Below are positions 7,661 to 15,240 of a stretch of DNA of 64,000 nucleotides, piece after piece (position 1 is the stretch's first letter; each line of letters starts with the position of its first letter). The translations under genes and the position numbers were made by a program. The stretch is from the NCBI RefSeq assembly GCF_000025965.1, contig NC_006824.1, forward strand, positions 159,671 through 223,670, in the 5' to 3' direction. The stretch is from Aromatoleum aromaticum EbN1 (GTDB lineage: Bacteria; Pseudomonadota; Gammaproteobacteria; Burkholderiales; Rhodocyclaceae). The notes beneath the pieces were generated by a model, which was not told where the DNA came from, did no database searches, and saw nothing but the letters and a program-made list of their open reading frames with translations.

Positions 7661-8433
7661 ATGCCGGCGGAGCGGATTGCCATGCACAAGATCAGGGAGC
7701 TGTTGCGGCTCAAATACGACTGCACGCTGTCGCACGAGCGCATTGCCCGCGCGCTGTCGATTTCCAAAGGAGTGGTCGCCAAGTATGTGAAGGCGGCCGA
7801 GGAGTGCGGCCGGCCGTGGGCCGAGTTGTCAGCGGCCGACGAGGCCGAGCTGCGCCGGGTGCTGGGGGTGACCAGGCGTGGACGTGGCGCGAGCGTGGGC
7901 TACGCGGCGCCGGATCTGGCGGCGGTGCATCAGGGGCTCAAGCGAAAGAACGTCACGCTGGCGTTGCTGTGGGAAGAGTACGCGCAGACGGCCGACGGGC
8001 CGAGCTATCAGTACTCGCGCTTTTGCGACCTGTACCGCGCGTTCGCCCGCACGCTCAAGCGCTCGATGCGCCAAGTGCACCGCGCCGGCGAGAAACTCTT
8101 CATCGATTACGCGGGCCACACGGTGCCGATCGTCGACGCCGACACGGGCGAGATTTCGCGCGCGCAGATCTTCGTCGCGGTGCTCGGCGCCTCGAGCTAT
8201 ACGTTCGCCTGCGCCACGGCGACGCAGTCGCAGGCCGACTGGCTGGGCTCGCTCGCCCGGGCGCTGGCCTTCATCGGCGGCGTGCCCGAGCTCGTCGTGC
8301 CCGACAATACGCGCTCGCTCATCGGTCAAGCCGACCGGTATGAGCCGCAACTGCAGCGCACCACCGCCGAGTTCGCCGCGCACTACGGCGTGGCGATCCT
8401 GCCCGCGCGCCCTTACAAGCCGCAGGACAAGGC
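7661..8433 (+). pseudogene. istA: IstA transposase of IS21 element 1, N-terminal part
   Basis: About 258 residues, from an ATG preceded by GACCGAGG (another ATG lies at 7682). HTH region ERIARALSISKGVVAKYVKAA, then an rve-type domain: LFIDYAGHTVPIVD (first Asp), YTFACATATQSQADWL and LVVPDNTRSL (second Asp). The frame leaves IstA at the insertion after RPYKPQDKAK and stops at 8464. The missing segment, with the catalytic Glu region, resumes at 11759. Confidence 0.85.
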
Positions 8434-8440
8434 GAAGGCT

Positions 8441-10525
8441 TCATATTGCACCTTGTGTGGTTGATGAAACGGCGATGAGCGTCGGCGACCTGCTTCCATA
8501 GCGCCCGCCGGCCCCCTTGGTGACGAGGACCTCTCCGACTGGCTCGTACAGGCAACGGTGATTGTTGCCGTAGAGATGGCGCCGCAGCAAGCCTTGCCGC
8601 CCCCACTGGTGAATGGTGGTGGGGCATACGTCCAGTTGCTTTGCCAACTCGTCCCCGGTCCGCATGCCGCGCTCACGCAGGCGTTCGAAGCGGCTCTTCA
8701 GGTGATAGGCATTGCGCAGGACGATCACCTTCTTGAAGGTGAAGCTCTGGCCTTGCCAATTGCGGTAGCCCAGTTCGTTGAGTCGCGCTGCGACCTGCCG
8801 GTCCGTGCAGGTCTCGAGCAGTTCGTCCACCGTCTGCACTACCTGCGGCGACGTCTTGCGGATCTGGGCGATCGGCTTCGGCTTGTCGATCAGCAACGAG
8901 CGGGTCTTGCCACCGCGGAAGCGAACGTGAATGGACACCCGGTCGGCCTTGACGAGCGTCACATCTTCGATGAGCAGCGCCATCATGCGCTTGCGCTCGA
9001 TCGGCTCGGTGCGCGGATCATTCCAGACATGCCGGAACTCCTTCGCGAGCGCGAGGATGCGTCCGCGCGCCTCCTCGCCGAGCAGCCCCTGGTCGGCGGC
9101 GCGCTGGCGCTCATGCTCGCGCTGCAGCGCATCGAGCTGACGCAGCCGCGCGTTCCAGTCTGCCTCCAGCGCGTCGGCCACCAGGCGATTGTCCGGATCG
9201 ACCTTGAGGTAACGACGCCGCGCGAGTTCCGCTTCGTACCGTGCCCGCTCCAGTTGCGAGGCGCGCAGCGTCTCGGCCTGCTCGAGGCGCCCGGCGATCT
9301 CTTCCTGCACCGCAAGGGCGACCTCGATGGCCGCCGGTGCCACGCTCTCCAGCAGCAGCGCACTGATCGCCTCGTCGATCGGGCGCCCGCGCACCGACTG
9401 ACACAGCTTGCCGGCGCGGCGTACCACCGCGTCCGTGCACTGGTAATACGGTTCGAGACGGCCCTCGACCTCCTGATAGCGCACGCGCATGCGCGCCCCG
9501 CACAGGCCGCAAACCACGCGCCCCTGCAGCAGCCCCGTGCCCTCGCGCGGCACCCGACCTCGGGACGCCTCACCAAAGCCGCCCACGTTCTGCTTGAGTG
9601 TCGCCTGATTGCGCTCGTACTCCTCCCAGTCGATGTACCCCACATGCGCATCGCGGATCAGAACGTGCCACTGTTCGCGCGCCACCTTGTGCTGAACGGA
9701 CTTGAGCTGCGCGTTGCGCCCGCCACGGGTGCGCCCATAGACGAAGGCGCCGGCATAGCGCGGGTTGTGCAGGATCTGCACCGCGCGCGAGTGGTCCAGC
9801 GTCGCCCACAGCAATTCGCCCTTGCCGATGCCGCCACGGATGCGGCGCGGGAACGCCCACCCCTCGCGTTGAAACCGGCGCACCACGGCGCTTGCCGAGC
9901 CGCATTCGGCAAAGCTCACGAACAGCAGGCGCAGCGTGTCCTGGATCTGCCGGTCGGGGTCCAGAACGACCGAACCGTCGGCACCATAAACGAGCCCGAT
10001 CGGCAGGGCCAATTCCAACTCGCCGCGGCGCGCCTTGTTGCGGATGCCGCCCTGCAGGCGAGCCCTGAGTACATGCAGTTCGGCCTCGCTCATCGTGCCC
10101 TTCAGCCCCAGCAGCAGCCGGTCGTTGAAATGCGCCGGATCGTAGATCCCATCCTCGTCCAGAATCAGGGTGTGGGAGAGCGCTGCCAGTTCGATCAGGC
10201 GATGCCAGTCCGCGTTGTTGCGCGCCAGGCGCGAGACCTCCAAACCGAGCACGATGCCGGCATGGCCAATCGCCACCTCGCTGACCAGCTGCTGGAAGCC
10301 GTCCCGCCCCTCGGCGCTCGCTCCCGAGCGCCCCAGGTCGCTGTCGATCACATGGATGCGCTCGATCGGCCAGCCCAGTGCGCTCGCCCGCTCGCGCAGG
10401 GCATACTGACGCTTGGTGCTCTCGGTGTTCTCGAACACTTGGCGCAGCGAGGACTGGCGCACATAGAGGAAGGCATCGCGGCTGAGATGATCGGCAGTGA
10501 CCTTCTGATGGGTTTCAGTAAACAT
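8441..10525 (-). CDS. Large serine recombinase
   Basis: 694 aa from MFTETHQK (10525). Catalytic resolvase domain: AFLYVRQSSLRQV gives the nucleophilic Ser at about 25, followed by IDSDLGRSGASAEGRDGFQ and VLGLEVSRLARNNADWHRL. A recombinase domain (LPIGLVYGADGSVVLDPDR) and a zinc ribbon (VVCGLCGARMRVRY ... YYQCTD ... CQSV) follow, then a coiled coil. The C-terminus has a second HTH (ELAKQLDVCPTTIHQWGRQG). Such enzymes cut and rejoin DNA at specific sites through a Ser-DNA bond. It lies last in its operon and probably moves the module. Confidence 0.9.
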   Translation of the reverse strand: MFTETHQKVTADHLSRDAFLYVRQSSLRQVFENTESTKRQYALRERASALGWPIERIHVIDSDLGRSGASAEGRDGFQQLVSEVAIGHAGIVLGLEVSRLARNNADWHRLIELAALSHTLILDEDGIYDPAHFNDRLLLGLKGTMSEAELHVLRARLQGGIRNKARRGELELALPIGLVYGADGSVVLDPDRQIQDTLRLLFVSFAECGSASAVVRRFQREGWAFPRRIRGGIGKGELLWATLDHSRAVQILHNPRYAGAFVYGRTRGGRNAQLKSVQHKVAREQWHVLIRDAHVGYIDWEEYERNQATLKQNVGGFGEASRGRVPREGTGLLQGRVVCGLCGARMRVRYQEVEGRLEPYYQCTDAVVRRAGKLCQSVRGRPIDEAISALLLESVAPAAIEVALAVQEEIAGRLEQAETLRASQLERARYEAELARRRYLKVDPDNRLVADALEADWNARLRQLDALQREHERQRAADQGLLGEEARGRILALAKEFRHVWNDPRTEPIERKRMMALLIEDVTLVKADRVSIHVRFRGGKTRSLLIDKPKPIAQIRKTSPQVVQTVDELLETCTDRQVAARLNELGYRNWQGQSFTFKKVIVLRNAYHLKSRFERLRERGMRTGDELAKQLDVCPTTIHQWGRQGLLRRHLYGNNHRCLYEPVGEVLVTKGAGGRYGSRSPTLIAVSSTTQGAI

Positions 10526-10795
10526 GGACCACCTCCGACTGGGTTCGCAGCAGCATGTTGGCGAGCAGGCGCACGAATTGACGGTTGTTCGGGATGGGGG
10601 CGACGGCGCCTGCCGGGGCACTCTGGACGAAGGACGCAACGGGCGGGCTCGTCAGGATCAGCGTCAATCCGTTTAGCATGCCGTGATAGACGATGGCGCC
10701 GAGCCCCTCGGGGCGGGCCTGACCCGTCAGGACTTCGGTACGCAGCGCCTCGTAAGTCTCGACGACAGTGAGCGGGAGCCGCTGCAGATCGCCAT
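10515..10795 (-). CDS. Small conserved-looking protein of the recombinase module
   Basis: The frame LQRLPLTVVETYEALRTEVL ... LANMLLRTQSEVVHVY (about 90 aa) lies between the HTH gene and the recombinase and overlaps the recombinase start by 11 bp. No ATG, GTG or TTG opens it. It may begin at CTG, or be joined to the HTH protein by slippage at the A9 run (T9 at 10805-10813 on the plus strand). Family unknown to me; coding is supported by position and amino-acid composition. Confidence 0.55.
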
Positions 10796-10798
10796 GCC

Positions 10799-11251
10799 TT
10801 AGGGTTTTTTTTTGCGCGCCATCGCGCGCTCGATGCTGCGGGGATGCACCGACACGCCCAACTCGGTCTCCAGGTTGAGCGCCAGCATGCGGGCGTGGAT
10901 TTGACCGTCGCCTTCGAGGTGCTGCTCGATGAAGCTCATCACCTCGGGCTTGAGCTTGTGCGCGCCCTTCGGCCCCCGCTGGCGCGGCAGCAGCCCCGCC
11001 AGTCCGTCGCGGGCAAAGGCCGCTTCGGCCTGATAGAAGGTGGGACGCGACAGACCGAACAGCGCCGCGGCATCGGCTTTGGACGCGCCCTCGAGGCTCA
11101 CCTGCCGCAACATCTCGTACTTCACCTGCACCAGATCGCGGGCGTCGAAGAACCCGCCTGTCTGGAACCAGGGGGCGCGCACCCGCTCCGGGTTCGGGTT
11201 GAGCACGCCGAGTTGTTTGAGGCGCTCGGCCTTGGCATCGCGCTTGGACAT
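10799..11251 (-). CDS. Helix-turn-helix protein of the recombinase module
   Basis: 150 aa from MSKRDAKAERLK. ASKADAAALFGLSRPTFYQ is a clear HTH, and KLKPEVMSFIEQHLEGDGQI with VHPRSIERAMARKKK resembles the paired HTH of transposase N-termini. It probably binds module DNA and assists or regulates the recombinase. The gene ends in an A9 tract just before its stop, a natural slippage site into the next frame. Confidence 0.75.
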   Translation of the reverse strand: MSKRDAKAERLKQLGVLNPNPERVRAPWFQTGGFFDARDLVQVKYEMLRQVSLEGASKADAAALFGLSRPTFYQAEAAFARDGLAGLLPRQRGPKGAHKLKPEVMSFIEQHLEGDGQIHARMLALNLETELGVSVHPRSIERAMARKKKP

Positions 11252-11427
11252 GAGAGCAGATCTCGTGGAACGTATGTATTGTAAAATATGCCGCACAATA
11301 ACCGCTGTCAAGGTGCAGAACCACAGAGTGCGCGCGGATATCCTTAAACATCCGGGCATATCTACGCCTGCTCGGCCGAAGTGCAGCACTCATAGCGGCG
11401 AAATTTAGCTTACGTGCGCGGCACAAT

Positions 11428-11718
11428 TTACTTGACACGACGGCCTCTGCGTTGCAGTGCTGGCCGCAGATCCTCGAGTAGCGCGGCGAGCTTGAGCAGG
11501 TCGTCCGTACGAAACCAGGAGCGTCCCGCGGAGATCTGGCTGAAGAGATCATCACCGGCGAGATTCGTCCACGAGATCAGCATCGAGCGCAATCGCGCTC
11601 GGCTATCGAAGTACATGACCCGATCTTCGCCCCAGTTCCACTTGCGCGTGACCAGCATAAACTCGACCCCGCGCAGGGGATGGAACGGATGGGTGATCTC
11701 GAAGGTTATGGGCGCTTG
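11428..11718 (-). CDS. DUF5372-like small protein of the recombinase module
   Basis: The frame contains ITFEITHPFHPLRGVEFML, TRKWNWGEDRVMYFD, SMLISWTNLAGDDLF and SAGRSWFRTDDLLKLAALL. An N-terminal THPFHPLRG with W-x(4)-DRV recalls small proteins (DUF5372) that travel with serine recombinases. The start is unclear: the first in-frame ATG (11658) would remove the THPFHP segment, and no standard start lies further up, so a non-standard or lost start is likely. Function unknown. Confidence 0.6.
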   Translation of the reverse strand, partial: QAPITFEITHPFHPLRGVEFMLVTRKWNWGEDRVMYFDSRARLRSMLISWTNLAGDDLFSQISAGRSWFRTDDLLKLAALLEDLRPALQRRGRRVK

Positions 11719-11758
11719 ACTACCCTCACGGGCAGCAGTTGCTGACTTGATAGAAGGC

Positions 11759-12545
11759 CAAGGTCGAAGTCGGCGTGCAGATCGTGCAGCGCTGGATTCT
11801 GGCGCGGCTGCGTCACCGGCGTTTCTTCTCGCTGGGGGAGTTGAACGAGGCGATCGCCGCGTTACTCGAGCCGCTGAACACGCGTGCCTTCCGGCGCCTG
11901 CCAGGCTCGCGCCACGAAGCGTTCGAGACGCTCGATCGGCCGGCGCTGCGCCCGTTGCCCGCCACCGCGTTCCAGTTCGCCCAATGGAAACGGGCCAAGC
12001 CCAACATCGACTACCACGTCGAGTTCGACGGGCATTACTACAGCGTGCCGTATGCGCTCGCCGGCCAACCGGTGGAGTTGCGCATCACCGCGAGCAGCAT
12101 CGAATGCTTTGCCGCGGGCCGCCGCGTTGCGGTGCATGCGAGAAGCCACCGGCACGGGGCTTTCACCACGCTCACCGAGCACATGCCCGCATCGCATCAG
12201 GCGCACCGCCAGTGGTCCCCGGGCAAACTCATCGGGTGGGGCGCCACGGTCGGACCTCACACCGAGCAGGTGGTCAGCCACCAACTCGAACGCATGCCGC
12301 ACCCCGAGCAGGGCTACCGGGCATGCCTCGGGCTGATGCGCCTCGGTCGTCAATACGGCAACGAACGCCTCGAAGCCGCGGCGACCCGCGCCGTCACCCT
12401 CGGGGCGATGCGTTACCGCAACGTCGCCTCGATCCTCAAGAGCGGGCTCGACCGCGCGCCGCTGCCCGCATCCACTGCGCAGCAAAGCGAGCTTGCGCTA
12501 CCGGCCGCTCACGAGAACCTGCGCGGTGCGCGCTACTACCACTGA
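11759..12545 (+). pseudogene. istA: IstA transposase of IS21 element 1, C-terminal part
   Basis: Resumes IstA after the module: [40 protein letters not shown] and the IstA C-terminal beta domain ([16 protein letters not shown]). It stops at 12543-12545. Joined to 7661-8433 across a single AAGGC it would give a normal-length IstA of about 520 aa. Confidence 0.85.
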
Positions 12546-12567
12546 TTCCACCCACCGGAGAACATCG

Positions 12568-13302
12568 ATGCTGATGCAACACAGCCTGCAACAACTGCGC
12601 ACCCTGCGCCTGGAAGGCATGGCCCGCGCCTTCGAGGAGCAGCTCACCCAGCCCGCCATCACCGCGCTCAGCTTCGAGGAGCGTTTCGCCCAGCTCATCG
12701 ATCGCGAGATTCTGCTGCGCGACGGCAAACGCATCGATCGGCTGCTCAAGGCCGCCCGCATCAAAGCCGCTGCCGCCTGCCTGGAGGACGTCGACTACCG
12801 CGCCGGGCGCGGCCTCGAGCGCAGCCAGATCGCCGCGCTCGGCACCGGTCAATGGATTCGTCACCACCAGAACTGCCTCATCACGGGCCCCACCGGCAGC
12901 GGCAAGACCTGGCTCGCCTGCGCGCTCGCCAACGCGGCGTGCCGGCAGGGCCTCGCGGCCTACTACGTGCGTCTGCCGCGGCTCTTCGAGGAGCTGCGCA
13001 TCGCGCATGCCGACGGCAGCTTCAGCCGACGCCTCATGCAGCTCGCGCGCATGGATCTCATCGTCATCGACGATTGGGGCCTGGCCGCGCCGTCGGCTCA
13101 GGAGCGAAGCGACCTGCTGGAGCTGCTCGACGACCGGGTCGGCACGCGTTCGACCGTGATCACCAGCCAGCTGCCGATCGAGCACTGGCACACCTACTTG
13201 GGCGACCCGACCTTCGCCGATGCCATTCTCGATCGCGTCGTGCACGCCGCGCACAAGCTCGCCCTCAAGGACGAGTCGATGAGAAGAAAGGAAAAGGCAT
13301 GA
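12568..13302 (+). CDS. istB: IstB-type transposition ATPase
   Basis: 244 aa from the ATG after CCACCGGAGAACATCG. AAA+ ATPase of IS21: Walker [10 protein letters not shown] (about 109-117), Walker [12 protein letters not shown], sensor region [14 protein letters not shown]. IstB selects target DNA and activates IstA. Intact, but its IstA is broken in this copy. Confidence 0.9.
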   Translation: MLMQHSLQQLRTLRLEGMARAFEEQLTQPAITALSFEERFAQLIDREILLRDGKRIDRLLKAARIKAAAACLEDVDYRAGRGLERSQIAALGTGQWIRHHQNCLITGPTGSGKTWLACALANAACRQGLAAYYVRLPRLFEELRIAHADGSFSRRLMQLARMDLIVIDDWGLAAPSAQERSDLLELLDDRVGTRSTVITSQLPIEHWHTYLGDPTFADAILDRVVHAAHKLALKDESMRRKEKA

Positions 13303-13322
13303 GGCCGTGCGCGCGAGACGCC

Positions 13323-13381
13323 TTACCCACAGGCGCCCGCCCGCCAGCGTATGAGGCGCGCTGGCGGCCGCCTGTGGATAA
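13323..13381. repeat. Imperfect palindrome with DnaA-box-like ends in IS21 element 1
   Basis: TTACCCACAGGCG at one end faces CGCCTGTGGATAA at the other; the inner arms also pair (GCCAGCG with CGCTGGC). TGTGGATAA (13373-13381) is an exact inverse DnaA box and 13323-13331 differs by one base. It lies between istB and the right terminal repeats. Confidence 0.55.
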
Positions 13382-13509
13382 GTCTGCATCAGGCCTCGAA
13401 TCGAGCGTCATCGTGACCAACGCGGTTAGAATCTGAACACCACGCTTCGCGCGCAGACCCCACCGGTCACGTTCGTCGGTGCAGGCGGTCACGTTCGTCG
13501 GAATGCGCA

Positions 13510-13686
13510 GACATCCGGGAACTCGGCTATCGAGCGCGGCGGTGGGTCGTCGAGCGGACCCACGGCTGGCTCAATCGCTATCGTCGCCTGTTGATACGTT
13601 GGGAGAAGAAAGCCGACTCCTACCTCGCCATGCTGCACTTTGCCTGCGGCATCATCACTTGGCGGGCCACTGGCCTACTGGAATAG
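13510..13686 (+). pseudogene. IS5-family transposase ORF B, 3' part
   Basis: Encodes RELGYRARRWVVERTHGWLN ... LLIRWEKKADSYLAMLHFA and ends at TAG 13684-13686. ERTHGWLNR carries the catalytic Glu region. Separated from its 5' part by the 6.1-kb IS21 insertion. Confidence 0.85.
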
Positions 13687-13690
13687 GTTC
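13510..13690 (+). mobile_element. IS5-family element copy 1, right part
   Basis: Continues the element from 7425 and ends ...CTACTGGAATAGGTTC, followed by TAA (13691-13693), matching the TAA before its left end. IS701 copy 1 begins on the very next base. Confidence 0.9.
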
Positions 13691-13693
13691 TAA

Positions 13694-15144
13694 TACTACA
13701 GTTGCAGATCATTCTTGTCCGACGCCTGTCAAAGCGAGGTTGGCTGCAGTCGAGGGTGGCAGTGATGTTGAGGCAGGCGGTTGAGTTGGCGCCCCACCGG
13801 GCGTTCTCCGAAGTGGAGCGCTGGTCAGAGCAGTTCGAAGCGCTGGTGCAGGAGATCGGGTGGCGTTTTTCGCGCAAGGATGTTCGCCGACATGCCATGG
13901 ATTATTTGCGTGGCCTGCTCGGACCGGCCGAGCGCAAGAACGGCTGGCAGTTAGCCGAAGCGGCCGGTGAGGCAAGCCCGGCGGCGATCCAGCATTTGCT
14001 CGGGCGCGCGGTGTGGAATGCCGACGCGGTCCGCGACGATCTGCGCACCTATGTGACGAGGCATCTGAAAGATCCCGAAGCGGTATTGGTCGTCGATGAG
14101 ACGGGCTTTCTCAAGAAGGGGCGCCACTCGGTCGGGGTGCAGCGCCAGTACAGCGGCACGGCCGGGCGCATCGAGAACTGCCAGATCGGCGTCTTTCTCG
14201 CCTATGCCGGCGAGCACGGGCGCGCCTTCATCGACCGCGAGTTGTACCTGCCGCGCGAATGGACGGACGATGCGGCGCGCTGCGAAGCGGCCGGTGTACC
14301 CAGGGACACCGGCTTTGCCACCAAACCGCAGCTGGCCCGGCGCCTGATCGAGGGCGCCATCGAGGCGAGCACCCCTTCGCCTGGGTAGCGGGTGATGAGG
14401 TGTACGGCAATGACCGGCGCCTGCGGGTGTGGCTCGAGGAGCAGGATCGTTCCTATGTGCTGGCCATTGCCCGCACCCAGCATCTTTGGCGCGAGACTAT
14501 GCGCCAGCAAAGAGCGCGGGCCATCGCGCAGGAGATTCCCGACTCAGGGTGGCAACGACTGTCGGCCGGCGATGGCGCCAAGGGGCCGCGTCTGTACGAC
14601 TGGGCCTTTGTGCCGATGCTCAGTTGGATGACGTCCCAGCAGCGGGGCCTGCTGGTGCGCAGAAGCCTGGGTGAGGACCGGGAGCTGGCCTACTATGCGG
14701 TCTATGCCCCCTTCGGCACCGCGCTGCCCGAGCTGGTGCGCGTGGCCGGACGGCGCTGGGCGATCGAGGAAGGGTTCGAAGCGAGCAAACAGCTCGTGGG
14801 CCTCGACCACTATGAGGTGCGCAGTTGGACCGGATAGTACCGGCACATCACACTGGCCCTACTCGCCCACGCCTATTTGGCTGTGCTGCGCCGGGCGGCG
14901 ATCGACTTCGACCTCAAAAAAAGTCCCGCCCCTCCGCGCTCCTCGCTGCAGGCGTTCAAGGCCCGGCGGGGCTGCTACCCCTGACCGTGCCCGAGATCCG
15001 GCGCCTGCTGCTTGCCCTGGTCTGGCACCGCCCGCCTCAACCGGCCGCAACCCTCGCCTGGTCCTACTGGCGACGACGACACCAAGCCTATGCCAAGGAC
15101 TGTCATTACCGCCGTGTAATTCAAGAGCATCTGCAACTGTAGTA
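13694..15144 (+). mobile_element. IS701-family element, copy 1 (1,451 bp)
   Basis: Ends TACTACAGTTGCAG and CTGCAACTGTAGTA form the inverted repeat. The flanks are CTAA (13690-13693) and CTAG (15145-15148), close to the 4-bp YTAR duplication of this family but not identical. A near-identical copy of equal length lies at 36600-38050. Confidence 0.85.
13765..15142 (+). pseudogene. IS701-family transposase with two frameshifts and a stop
   Basis: Three frames make up the protein. Frame 1 has [20 protein letters not shown] and [21 protein letters not shown] -1 shift at the C4 run near 14372 leads to [20 protein letters not shown]. An in-frame TAG (14836-14838) replaces the expected Trp before YRHITLALLAHAYL. 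A second -1 shift at an A7 run near 14915-14921 gives LTVPEIRRLLLALVWH. The same lesions occur in copy 2. Each step could be recoding, but the TAG suggests inactivation. Confidence 0.8.
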
Positions 15145-15240
15145 CTAGAGATCGCTGTTGACGATGAGCGACGTGGGCAGCCGCGGAGGAGAGCCCGCGT
15201 CGCTTTCAGCGCGCCGAGGCGCAGTCGATGCGGCGGAGCA
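15145..15240. other. Downstream region of the PQQ dehydrogenase with a hairpin
   Basis: GCGACGTGGGC and GCCCGCGTCGC near 15168-15202 can pair in an 11-bp stem with one G-T pair. There is no U-run in the minus-strand direction, so a terminator role is uncertain. Confidence 0.35.

Larger units (their letters stand above)
8434..11753 (-). mobile_element. Serine-recombinase mobile module inserted in istA
   Basis: A 3.3-kb insertion bounded on both sides by AAGGC (8429-8433 and 11754-11758). It holds four minus-strand genes: DUF5372-type protein, HTH protein, small ORF and a large serine recombinase. The recombinase stop lies only 7 bp from one end. No long terminal inverted repeats were seen, as expected for insertion by a serine recombinase. 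Confidence 0.8.
7426..13509 (+). mobile_element. IS21-family element 1, enlarged by an inserted serine-recombinase module
   Basis: Terminal repeats TGCGGATTCCGACCC (7426 on) and the complement of GGTCACGTTCGTCGGAATGCGCA (ending 13509) bound it, and a 7-bp target duplication GACATCC flanks it. Internal copies of the GGATTCCGA...CGTGACC unit occur near both ends, as in IS21 elements. Without the 3.3-kb insertion in istA it would be about 2.8 kb. Confidence 0.9.

Noticed and set aside
8558..10771. Very long open frame (737 codons) on the plus strand
   Set aside because: It is antisense to the serine recombinase; the high GC content removes stops, and the translation is rich in His/Arg/Leu with no domain.
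13765..15142. Programmed recoding as the sole explanation of the broken IS701 frames
   Set aside because: Each -1 shift is possible, but the TAG replaces a conserved Trp; inactivation with transposition in trans is simpler. Kept as an open alternative.
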